A stretch of 64,000 nucleotides of DNA from Brevibacillus formosus. Lineage in GTDB: Bacteria; Bacillota; Bacilli; Brevibacillales; Brevibacillaceae. Positions 25,948-33,574 of the stretch are shown here, piece by piece. A model generated the notes under the pieces. The model had not been told where the DNA came from. It worked only from the letters and a program-made list of their open reading frames with translations, and ran no database searches. The translations under genes and the position numbers were made by a program. The stretch covers positions 285,341 through 349,340 of the forward strand of contig NZ_PXZL01000013.1 in the NCBI RefSeq assembly GCF_003013405.1, given 5' to 3'. The number at the start of each line of letters is the position of its first letter. Position 1 is the stretch's first letter.

Positions 25948-26703
25948 ATGGGTGCCGATATCAAAAACGCGAGTCAACCATTTCTGACCAATGACCAAGT
26001 AAAAGAGCTAATCGCCAAAAGCCAAGCTGGAGACACGGAGGCACGGGAGCTTCTCGTCAATAGCAATATTCGGCTGGTCTGGTCCGTCGTCCAGCGCTTT
26101 ATCAACCGTGGATATGAAGCGGATGATTTGTTTCAGATCGGTTGTATTGGCCTTTTGAAAGCCGTAGACAAGTTTGATCTCTCCTATGATGTTCGATTCT
26201 CAACCTATGCTGTGCCGATGATTATTGGGGAAATTCAACGCTTCTTACGCGATGACGGTACAGTCAAGGTAAGTCGATCACTCAAAGAAACAGCGAATAA
26301 GGTACGACGAACAAAGGATGAGCTGTACAAGCAATTCGGTCGCGCACCCACGATTGCGGAGGTTGCGGACGCGGTGGGGATTACGCCAGAAGAAGTCGTG
26401 TTTGCGCAAGAAGCAAATCGAGCCCCTTCTTCCATCCATGAAACGGTTTTTGAAAATGACGGGGACCCCATTACGTTGATCGATCAGATTGCGGATGAAG
26501 GGGTCAACAAATGGTTTGAAAAGATTGCGCTCAAGGATGCGATCAGTCGGTTGAGCGAGAGGGAACAACTCATTGTCTACCTGCGTTACTACAAGGATCA
26601 GACGCAATCGGAAGTAGCGGAGAGGCTAGGAATCTCGCAAGTACAGGTATCGCGCCTCGAGAAGCGCATTTTGCAAACGATCAAAGATCAAATTGAGCAT
26701 TAA
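25948..26703 (+). CDS. sigF: RNA polymerase forespore sigma factor SigF
   Basis: 251 residues from ATG 25948, which has AGGGG at a good distance; GTG 25942 is possible. Sigma region 2 (NIRLVWSVVQRFINRGYEADDLFQIGCIG cut at its core: YEADDLFQIGCIGLLKAVD, about 55-73), region 3 (SRSLKETANKVRRTKDEL, about 110-127) and region 4 with the helix-turn-helix VAERLGISQVQVSRLEKRI (about 224-242) are complete. SigF is the first forespore-specific sigma factor and is held by SpoIIAB. A terminator follows and separates it from spoVA. Confidence 0.96.
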   Translation: MGADIKNASQPFLTNDQVKELIAKSQAGDTEARELLVNSNIRLVWSVVQRFINRGYEADDLFQIGCIGLLKAVDKFDLSYDVRFSTYAVPMIIGEIQRFLRDDGTVKVSRSLKETANKVRRTKDELYKQFGRAPTIAEVADAVGITPEEVVFAQEANRAPSSIHETVFENDGDPITLIDQIADEGVNKWFEKIALKDAISRLSEREQLIVYLRYYKDQTQSEVAERLGISQVQVSRLEKRILQTIKDQIEH

Positions 26704-26711
26704 CAGATGCG

Positions 26712-26750
26712 AACACTCCGGTCACTACGTGGCAGGGGTGTTTTGTTTTG
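26712..26750 (+). terminator. Terminator after sigF
   Basis: AACACTCC (26712-26719) pairs with GGGGTGTT (26735-26742) with one G-U pair, followed by TTGTTTTG. Confidence 0.8.
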
Positions 26751-26827
26751 TAATTACGACTCGACGTTTTTCGTGAAACAGAATGTGGCCGCTTGCGTCC
26801 GCAAATAAATGATCATTTCCGCTTATT

Positions 26828-26857
26828 TGCATGGCTTTTGTGGCTCGGCACATACTA
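26828..26857 (+). promoter_or_regulatory. SigG promoter for spoVA operon
   Basis: TGCAT (26828-26832), an 18-base spacer and a perfect CATACTA (26851-26857) fit the late forespore SigG consensus. It lies 37 bases before spoVAA. The spoVA operon is SigG-dependent in B. subtilis. Confidence 0.75.
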
Positions 26858-26894
26858 GCGAATAATCAGGTATGTGATGGAAGGGGAAGGTACC

Positions 26895-27509
26895 ATGAAA
26901 GACGCGTTGTTTCTGCGCCTGAGAAAGCGATTGGCCGTACAGCCACAAGCCATGATTACGCTTGGGGACATTTGCCAGCTTTACTGGGATGGAGAGCGCG
27001 AGGAAGCGTTAAAGCGGATGCCCATTTACCAGACAAAGCCAACGGATGGCAACTTGATCATTATCGATATTATGCAGGTGATTAAAAGGCTGCGTTCTGT
27101 CTATCCCGACGTGGAACTGGACGTACAGGGTTCTCCCCAAATCATTGTTGAGGTGCTCAATCCACGAAAGAAATCGAACCCGATCTTGGTGGCGATGGTG
27201 TGGCTTCTACTGTTCATTGGCTCAGGATTGGCGATCATGAATTTCCATACCGATGTCAGCATGATGCAGGTTCACGAACGAATCTACTATCTGATTACAG
27301 GTGAAAAAAGCCATCAGCCCTTGTGGATGCAGATTCCTTACTCCATCGGAATTGGTTTGGGGATGATTCTGTTTTTCAATCATATCTTCGAGAAAAAAAT
27401 CAACGAAGAACCTAGTCCGCTAGAAGTGGAATTGTTTATGTATCAGCAAAGCCTGGATCAATACTACATACAAAATGAAAACAAGGAAAACCAACGGACG
27501 AAGAAATGA
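26895..27509 (+). CDS. spoVAA: Stage V sporulation protein AA
   Basis: 204 residues from ATG 26895 behind AAGGGGAAGG; B. subtilis SpoVAA is about the same length. A soluble N-terminal part (about 1-95) precedes two transmembrane helices (about 97-118 and 148-166) and a polar C-terminal tail. It belongs to the inner-membrane apparatus that loads dipicolinic acid into the forespore and releases it in germination. It overlaps spoVAB by four bases. Confidence 0.92.
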   Translation: MKDALFLRLRKRLAVQPQAMITLGDICQLYWDGEREEALKRMPIYQTKPTDGNLIIIDIMQVIKRLRSVYPDVELDVQGSPQIIVEVLNPRKKSNPILVAMVWLLLFIGSGLAIMNFHTDVSMMQVHERIYYLITGEKSHQPLWMQIPYSIGIGLGMILFFNHIFEKKINEEPSPLEVELFMYQQSLDQYYIQNENKENQRTKK

Positions 27510-27925
27510 GTGTCATCAAGTGCTTATTGCTTATTTTGATCGGGCTGGGTGGAGGGCTTGCAGTAGGGAGCGGGCTGGTTGCGTTTATTACCGTTCTGGA
27601 CATCATTCCAAGGTTGACACAATTAACAAATGCTCATCGATATATCCGCTCGCTGGAATGGGCCTTGGTGGCAGGAGCGCTTTTTTTTACGTTTATTGAT
27701 TTTTTTCACTGGGGTGCTCGTTTGCCTGTTATCGTTTCTTCGATTTACGGGATATTCGCAGGGATATTTGTGGGGACACTTGCCGCAGGCCTAACAGAGG
27801 TACTGAATGTCTTCCCGATATTAGCGAAGCGGATCCACATGGATGGCAGTCTTCTCTTTCTGTTGATGGCAGTGGTTTTGGGAAAAGTGACGGGTTCCTT
27901 ACTGCAATGGCTGCTCCATCTGTGA
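27506..27925 (+). CDS. spoVAB: Stage V sporulation protein AB
   Basis: 139 residues, nearly all membrane-embedded, with about four or five hydrophobic helices. Start ATG 27506 overlaps the spoVAA stop (ATGA), as expected for coupled genes. Gly-rich first helix (LIGLGGGLAVGSGLV). Part of the spoVA membrane complex; its individual role is not known. Confidence 0.92.
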   Translation: MSVIKCLLLILIGLGGGLAVGSGLVAFITVLDIIPRLTQLTNAHRYIRSLEWALVAGALFFTFIDFFHWGARLPVIVSSIYGIFAGIFVGTLAAGLTEVLNVFPILAKRIHMDGSLLFLLMAVVLGKVTGSLLQWLLHL

Positions 27926-28006
27926 AATGGTAAATACCACTATTCATAGGCATCTTTAGAAAAAGGAAGGATATAGGAAGAAAGCTTACAAAGGGAGTGA
28001 AAGGGC

Positions 28007-28492
28007 ATGGCAACCAAAACAAAATCCAAAAACCCCGGATCGATGCAGATGACCAAACAGCTGTATCAACAGCAGGCTTCCAAGTTCCAGCCCAAACGAA
28101 ATGTTCTGCTTAACTCGTTTCGCGCTTTCTGGGTGGGAGGGACCATATGCTTGTTGGGTCAGGCCATTCAAAATATGTATATCACCTTCTTCGGATTTAC
28201 GGAGAAAACGGCAAGCAATCCGACCGTTGCGACGCTCATCTTTCTATCCGTTTTGCTCACAGGATTAGGTGTGTATGACAATATCGGGCAGTATGCCGGA
28301 GCAGGATCAGCCGTTCCTGTTACAGGCTTTGCCAACTCGATCGCTTCTGCTGCCATCGAACATCGGAGCGAAGGGTATGTGCTTGGCGTTGGGGGAAATA
28401 TGTTTAAGCTCGCTGGTTCGGTCATTGTATTTGGGGTTGTTGCCGCTTTCATTGCGGGAATAATAAAGAGCCTGATCAACATGTTTTTCTAA
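28007..28492 (+). CDS. spoVAC: Stage V sporulation protein AC
   Basis: 161 residues. A basic N-terminal tail of about 40 residues is followed by three or four transmembrane segments (about 42-62, 72-90, 125-160). The family motif region GVYDNIGQYAGAGSAVPVTG is visible at about residues 86-105. B. subtilis SpoVAC acts as a mechanosensitive-type channel for dipicolinic acid. ATG 28007 follows a G-rich AAAGGGAG. About 80 non-coding bases separate it from spoVAB. It shares a fold and this motif with SpoVAE downstream. Confidence 0.94.
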   Translation: MATKTKSKNPGSMQMTKQLYQQQASKFQPKRNVLLNSFRAFWVGGTICLLGQAIQNMYITFFGFTEKTASNPTVATLIFLSVLLTGLGVYDNIGQYAGAGSAVPVTGFANSIASAAIEHRSEGYVLGVGGNMFKLAGSVIVFGVVAAFIAGIIKSLINMFF

Positions 28493-28505
28493 GGGAGGGC
28501 TGTCG

Positions 28506-29531
28506 GTGTCAAACAATCAACCAGTGAAACGAGTCAATCGGCAAACCTGGCACTTCGATCAAAATGTTCGTCTGCAAAGCTCGGCAGTTGCTGTGGGACC
28601 AAAAGAAGGCGAAGGACCGCTGGCGCACTTGTTTGATAAAATCCACGACGATATGTATGCAGGCCAACAGACATGGGAAGACGCCGAACGCCAGCTGATG
28701 GAGGATGCAGTGAATACCTTGCTGCAAAAGGCGGGGATCACGGGCAAGGATGTAGATATCATTCTCGCCGGCGACCTGTTGAATCAGAACATCACGACCA
28801 ACTTTACGGCAGAAAAGCTGGCGATGCCCCTGCTTGGCATGTACGGAGCGTGCTCAACCTCGATGCTCACACTGGCAAATGCGGCAGCTCTGGTAAACGC
28901 AGGCTATGCAAACAGGGCGATCGCTGCTTGCAGTAGCCACAATGCCACTGCGGAGAGGCAGTATCGTTATCCCACGGAATACGGAGGACAGAAGCCCCCA
29001 AGTGCCCAGTGGACAGTGACAGGAGCCGGCGCGGGATTGGTTGGGATAGGGGGAAATGGTCCGCGCATTACATATGCGACGATGGGAAAAGTAGTCGACA
29101 TGGGGATTAAAGACCCGTTTGACATGGGGACGGCGATGGCGCCAGCAGCTGCTTCAACGATCCAGACGCATTTTCAAGATACGGGGCGCTCCCCAGAAAC
29201 CTATGATTTGATCGTGACTGGCGACTTGGCTGCTGTCGGGTACCCGATTCTAAAGGAACTCATGTTGGCAGAAGGATACGACATGGATCAAGTCTACAAT
29301 GATTGTGGGTTGATGATTTACTCCCCTGATCAGGATGTATTTGCAGGTGGGAGCGGTTGTGCAAGCAGTGCCGTGGTCACGTATAGCTACATTATTGATC
29401 AACTCAACCGTGGGTTACTGAAAAACGTGTTGGTTTGCGCCACGGGAGCACTCTTAAGTCCGGTAAGCACTCAGCAGGGAAATTCGATACCGTGCATCGC
29501 ACACGCGGTTGCGCTTGAAGGAGGCAGCTAA
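28506..29531 (+). CDS. spoVAD: Stage V sporulation protein AD
   Basis: 341 residues from GTG 28506 behind AAGGGAGG. Soluble, thiolase-like fold; the segment [16 protein letters not shown] (about 115-130) occupies the place of the thiolase nucleophile region. SpoVAD binds dipicolinic acid directly and sits on the outer face of the spore inner membrane with SpoVAC and SpoVAE. Its stop overlaps the spoVAE start by one base. Confidence 0.95.
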   Translation: MSNNQPVKRVNRQTWHFDQNVRLQSSAVAVGPKEGEGPLAHLFDKIHDDMYAGQQTWEDAERQLMEDAVNTLLQKAGITGKDVDIILAGDLLNQNITTNFTAEKLAMPLLGMYGACSTSMLTLANAAALVNAGYANRAIAACSSHNATAERQYRYPTEYGGQKPPSAQWTVTGAGAGLVGIGGNGPRITYATMGKVVDMGIKDPFDMGTAMAPAAASTIQTHFQDTGRSPETYDLIVTGDLAAVGYPILKELMLAEGYDMDQVYNDCGLMIYSPDQDVFAGGSGCASSAVVTYSYIIDQLNRGLLKNVLVCATGALLSPVSTQQGNSIPCIAHAVALEGGS

Positions 29532-29881
29532 TGGAATACCTGATTGCTTTTGTCGTAGGGGGATTGGTTTGTGTAGTAGGTCAGCTCCTTCTGGATGTTG
29601 GCAAGCTAACGCCTGCTCATGTCATGAGTACGCTGGTCGTGGCAGGAGTCTTTCTCGATTTTATCGGGGTGTATGACAAGTTTATTGATTTTGCAGGCGC
29701 AGGTGCGACTGTACCGATCACGAGCTTTGGTCACTCTTTGTATCATGGAGCCATCAGCGAGGCCGAACAACATGGGTTCATCGGTGTGGCAACGGGGATT
29801 TTTGAGGTTACGAGTGCGGGTATATCGGCTGCGATTGCATTCGGATTTTTTGCCTCACTCATTTTTAAACCCAAAGGGTAA
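29531..29881 (+). CDS. spoVAEB: Stage V sporulation protein AE (SpoVAEb)
   Basis: 116 residues, three or four transmembrane segments. It shares the motif [19 protein letters not shown] (about 45-63) with SpoVAC. It corresponds to the AEb product of B. subtilis, part of the dipicolinic acid channel with SpoVAC and SpoVAD. Confidence 0.93.
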   Translation: MEYLIAFVVGGLVCVVGQLLLDVGKLTPAHVMSTLVVAGVFLDFIGVYDKFIDFAGAGATVPITSFGHSLYHGAISEAEQHGFIGVATGIFEVTSAGISAAIAFGFFASLIFKPKG

Positions 29882-29910
29882 GTCCAGGCAGTAAAAGGCG
29901 GTGACCCAGC

Positions 29911-30525
29911 ATGGACACAGTGCGCCGGAAAGTCATAGTCGTGACAGACGGAGATCATATTGCCCAAAAAGTAATCGAGAATGTCGCTAAGCAATTTGGT
30001 GGTCGATGTATATCGCTGTCTGCGGGGAATCCGACCCCACTGCGTGGGAATCAGATAGTCGAACTGATTAAAATGACGCCATACGATCCTGTTATCGTCA
30101 TGTTCGATGACAATGGTGATTACGGCAAGGGTAGAGGGGAGCGAGCACTCGAATACGTGGTGAAGCATCCTGATATCGAAGTTATCGGTGCGATTGCAGT
30201 AGCCTCGAATACACACTGGGTCAAGGGTGCGACTGTCGCTTATTCCGTAAACAACCAAGGACAAATTGTAGACGAAGCGGTGGACAAAGACGGATATGCA
30301 GACGAACAACTTCAGCATCAGATTTATGGAGATACCGTAGACATCTTGAATTCTTTGCATGTACCGAATGTCATTGGCATTGGAGATATAGGCAAAATGG
30401 AAGGCAGGGATAGTTTGCAAAACGGTTGTCCCATCACAACGAGAGCGGTGCAATGGATAATGGAAAGGAGCGGCGCTCATGGCACAGGTCACGGAAAAAC
30501 GGCATCCCATCTCGACTTATCTTGA
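29911..30525 (+). CDS. spoVAEA: Stage V sporulation protein AEa
   Basis: 204 residues from ATG 29911 behind AAAGGCGG. Soluble protein with a Rossmann-like start (VIVVTDGDHIAQKVIENVA, about 8-26) and acidic strand ends (MFDDNGDYGKG). It corresponds to the AEa product of the spoVA operon; its role in germination or dipicolinic acid handling is not settled. The last 47 bases overlap spoVAF in another frame, so the C-terminal about 15 residues are encoded twice. Confidence 0.9.
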   Translation: MDTVRRKVIVVTDGDHIAQKVIENVAKQFGGRCISLSAGNPTPLRGNQIVELIKMTPYDPVIVMFDDNGDYGKGRGERALEYVVKHPDIEVIGAIAVASNTHWVKGATVAYSVNNQGQIVDEAVDKDGYADEQLQHQIYGDTVDILNSLHVPNVIGIGDIGKMEGRDSLQNGCPITTRAVQWIMERSGAHGTGHGKTASHLDLS

Positions 30526-31948
30526 AGAGAATCAGAGGTATTTGAACGACAGACTCGGTGTTGGTAAGAGCTTTGATATTGGGGTCCATGATTTTTATGT
30601 GGGTCATACACGAATGTTGCTGTATTACATAAATGGCTTCGCAGAAAGCTTGCTCATTTCGCAAATTATGCGTGAGTTGAATGATGTGCGCGACCGTGAG
30701 CTGGCAGACGACGCTTTCGACCAGCTGTTCCACAAATTCATCCCTTTCTTTCAGCTCAGCAAGGTGGAAACAACAGACGAATTCATGGACAAATTGCTCG
30801 TCGGTCAAGTAGGGCTTATCATCGACCGATCGCGTCACGCGATCATTCTCGATGCAAAAATACTGCCAAATCGTTCACCACAGGAACCAGATACGGAGCG
30901 AATCGTTCGGGGAGCGCATGACGGATTTACAGAAGTGCTCATAACCAATACAAGTCTAACCCGGCGAAGAATTCGTGACCAACGGCTCCGTTTTGAAATC
31001 ATGCAAATTGGAGAACGTACCAAAACAGACGTAGCTGTGGCTTACTTGCAGGATGTAGCGAATGAAGAGTTGGTCAACACCTTGAAGGAACGTCTGCAAA
31101 ACATCCAGATAGACGGGATACCAATGGCGGAAAAAACGGTCGAAGAATTTATCATTGGACAGACGTTGAATCCGTTCCCGCTCGTCCGCTATACGGAGCG
31201 TCCTGACGTGGCAGCGGTGCACCTGTTGGAAGGGCATGTATTGATCTATGTAGACACATCCCCGAGCGTCATGATCACACCCGCGACCTATTTTCATCAC
31301 GTACAGCATGCGGAGGAGTATCGCCAAACACCGGTGATCGGTGCTTATCTGCGCTGGGTTCGTTTTTTGGGGATCTTTGCTTCGGTTTTTGTTTTGCCTG
31401 TCTGGTTGCTTTTAGTCATGCACCCTTCCATGATACCGGAGCCACTTCATTTCTTAGGGATCAAAAAGATGGGTAGCATTCCTATTTTGGCACAATTCTT
31501 GATCGCTGAGGTTGGTCTGGACTTGATGCGGATGGCTGCCATCCATACGCCTGCGCCACTCTCGATTGCCGTAGGTTTATTGGCTGCGATTCTGGTTGGG
31601 GACGTGGCGATCAAGGTAGGACTCCTTGCACCCGAGGTTATCTTGTATTTGGCAGTGGCGGCAATCGGGATGTATGCGACTCCTAGTTATGAGTTGAGCT
31701 TGGCCAATCGACTTATTCGCTTGTTTCTGCTTCTCTTGGTGGGCTTTTTCTCTACACCGGGACTGATGATCGGACTTACGCTCATCCTGATTTTCTTGGC
31801 TTCCACCCGTTCGCTCAATACGCCTTACTTATGGCCGTTCATTCCATTCAACTACAAAGGGATGAAGGATATTGTGGTACGGCTGGCTGTGCCAAGCAAA
31901 AACAACAGGCCGAGTATCGTTCGCTCGCAAAATTCCTCCCGGCAATAA
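30479..31948 (+). CDS. spoVAF: Stage V sporulation protein AF (GerA-type subunit)
   Basis: 489 residues from ATG 30479 behind GGAAAGGAG. A large hydrophilic N-terminal domain (about 1-290) precedes five or so transmembrane segments (about 297-320, 330-350, 360-385, 395-410, 415-440). This is the layout of GerAA-family germinant receptor A subunits, to which SpoVAF is paralogous. It modulates germination efficiency in the spore inner membrane. Last gene of the operon; lysA follows as in B. subtilis. Confidence 0.94.
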   Translation: MAQVTEKRHPISTYLEENQRYLNDRLGVGKSFDIGVHDFYVGHTRMLLYYINGFAESLLISQIMRELNDVRDRELADDAFDQLFHKFIPFFQLSKVETTDEFMDKLLVGQVGLIIDRSRHAIILDAKILPNRSPQEPDTERIVRGAHDGFTEVLITNTSLTRRRIRDQRLRFEIMQIGERTKTDVAVAYLQDVANEELVNTLKERLQNIQIDGIPMAEKTVEEFIIGQTLNPFPLVRYTERPDVAAVHLLEGHVLIYVDTSPSVMITPATYFHHVQHAEEYRQTPVIGAYLRWVRFLGIFASVFVLPVWLLLVMHPSMIPEPLHFLGIKKMGSIPILAQFLIAEVGLDLMRMAAIHTPAPLSIAVGLLAAILVGDVAIKVGLLAPEVILYLAVAAIGMYATPSYELSLANRLIRLFLLLLVGFFSTPGLMIGLTLILIFLASTRSLNTPYLWPFIPFNYKGMKDIVVRLAVPSKNNRPSIVRSQNSSRQ

Positions 31949-31975
31949 TATTCTGAAAACGGATGACATCACCCA

Positions 31976-32004
31976 TTGTCAAACGCACAACCTTGTAGTA
32001 AATT
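31976..32004 (+). promoter_or_regulatory. Candidate SigA promoter for lysA
   Basis: TTGTCA (31976-31981), a 17-base spacer and TAAATT (31999-32004). Downstream, GGCAAC (32038-32043) pairs with GTTGCC (32059-32064) before TTTCTCT, which could weakly attenuate. The leader is too short for a lysine riboswitch and I see none. Confidence 0.5.
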
Positions 32005-32127
32005 GTAGGGAAGCCTTACGAACAAAAGTTTCTGTATGGCAACTGACGCTCCATGTTGGTTGCCTTTCTCTATAAAAAATTGTCTATTTACATCATCGGT
32101 GCGAATGAATTGGGGAGGAAAAGGAAC

Positions 32128-33450
32128 ATGTACTTACACGGGACAAGTCGAGTGAATGAACAAGGAAACTTGGAAATCGGAGGCTGCGATACGACACAGC
32201 TAGCTGCTACTTACGGAACACCTTTATATGTGTATGACGAACAACAAATTCGCACCAAATGCCGGGAATTTGTCAAGGCGTTTCACAATACGGGTTTTTC
32301 GTTCCAGGTTGCTTACGCGAGCAAAGCTTTTTGCACGATGGCGATGTGCAAGCTGGTTGAAGAGGAAGGCTTGTCACTCGATGTAGTATCTGGCGGCGAA
32401 TTATACACGGCTCTGCAAGCTGGATTCCCCGTAGAGCGCATCCATTTTCATGGCAACAACAAATCTCGTGATGAGTTAATCATGGCGCTTGATGCCAAAA
32501 TTGGCTGTTTCGTTGTGGACAACTTTTATGAGTTGCATATCTTGGCACAATTGGCCGAAGAGCGGAATGAAAAAGTCGCCGTTCTCTTACGTGTCACACC
32601 GGGCGTAGAAGCTCATACACATGAATACATTTCTACGGGGCAGATCGACTCCAAGTTTGGTTTTGATGTGCAAAACGGCCAGGCTCTTGAGGCGATTCAA
32701 TTCTCTCACGAAAGCAATCATCTCCATTTATTGGGAGTTCACAGCCATATTGGATCACAAATATTTGAAACAGAAGGCTTCCTCGTCGCTGTCAAACGAT
32801 TGACAGAACTGTTGGGCGAAGCAAAAGAAAAACTTGGATTCCTGCCGGAAGTACTGAATGTAGGAGGCGGCTTCGGTATTCGGTATGTAGAAGGCGATAC
32901 ACCACAGCCAGCGGAAACGTATATCAAAGCCATTACAGATATCGTTCGCCAAGAGCTGACGGCGCTTGCGATTCCTCTACCTGAGATTTGGATCGAACCA
33001 GGCCGGAGTATTGTAGGGGATGCTGGGACAACCTTGTATCGAATTGGATCGCATAAGGACATTCCAAATGTCCGGAAATATATTGCGGTCGATGGTGGTA
33101 TGACAGACAATCTGCGACCAGCTTTGTACGATGCAGAATACGAAGCAGCGATTGCGAACAAAATGAATGCACCTGCCACTGAAGTTGTATCCATTGCAGG
33201 CAAGTGCTGTGAGTCAGGTGATATGCTCATCTGGGATGTGAAGCTGCCAGAAGCGCAAGCGGGCGATATTCTCGCAGTCCCAAGTACAGGTGCATACGGT
33301 TATTCGATGGCGAACAACTACAACCGAATCGCTCGTCCCGCAGTTGTATTTGTCAAGGACGGAGAAGCAGAAGTGGTCGTAAGACGCGAAACGTACGCAG
33401 AAGTAGTCGGTCATGATGTTTTGCCAAAACGTGCGCAGCTTATGCGCTAA
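32128..33450 (+). CDS. lysA: Diaminopimelate decarboxylase
   Basis: 440 residues from ATG 32128 behind GGGGAGG; the open frame reaches 32053 without a ribosome binding site. A fold III pyridoxal-phosphate enzyme that makes lysine from meso-diaminopimelate. The PLP lysine is in VAYASKAF (about residue 60), followed by HGNNKS, the HIGSQI segment (about 210), the phosphate-binding NVGGGFGI (about 250) and the C-terminal KCCESGD with GAYGYSM that complete the dimer active site. It follows spoVAF with its own promoter and ends in a terminator. Confidence 0.95.
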   Translation: MYLHGTSRVNEQGNLEIGGCDTTQLAATYGTPLYVYDEQQIRTKCREFVKAFHNTGFSFQVAYASKAFCTMAMCKLVEEEGLSLDVVSGGELYTALQAGFPVERIHFHGNNKSRDELIMALDAKIGCFVVDNFYELHILAQLAEERNEKVAVLLRVTPGVEAHTHEYISTGQIDSKFGFDVQNGQALEAIQFSHESNHLHLLGVHSHIGSQIFETEGFLVAVKRLTELLGEAKEKLGFLPEVLNVGGGFGIRYVEGDTPQPAETYIKAITDIVRQELTALAIPLPEIWIEPGRSIVGDAGTTLYRIGSHKDIPNVRKYIAVDGGMTDNLRPALYDAEYEAAIANKMNAPATEVVSIAGKCCESGDMLIWDVKLPEAQAGDILAVPSTGAYGYSMANNYNRIARPAVVFVKDGEAEVVVRRETYAEVVGHDVLPKRAQLMR

Positions 33451-33467
33451 ACTTCATAAAAAATGCA

Positions 33468-33498
33468 CAAACCTTCCCGAGCGATTGGGAAGGTTTTG
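33468..33498 (+). terminator. Rho-independent terminator after lysA
   Basis: CAAACCTTCCC (33468-33478) pairs with GGGAAGGTTTTG (33487-33498), with an 8-base loop. Confidence 0.85.
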
Positions 33499-33574
33499 TA
33501 TATCCTTCATCTCCCATTCATGATGGCTTAATGTTTTCTCGGCATAATAAGAGGGTGAGGGGGAGCGATTCATC

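Noticed and set aside
29743..30510. 255-codon open frame on the - strand
   Set aside because: Antisense to spoVAE and spoVAEA, no start signals, atypical composition.
31948..32127. Lysine riboswitch before lysA
   Set aside because: The leader is only about 120 bases after the likely start site and shows one small hairpin, not the multi-helix lysine element.
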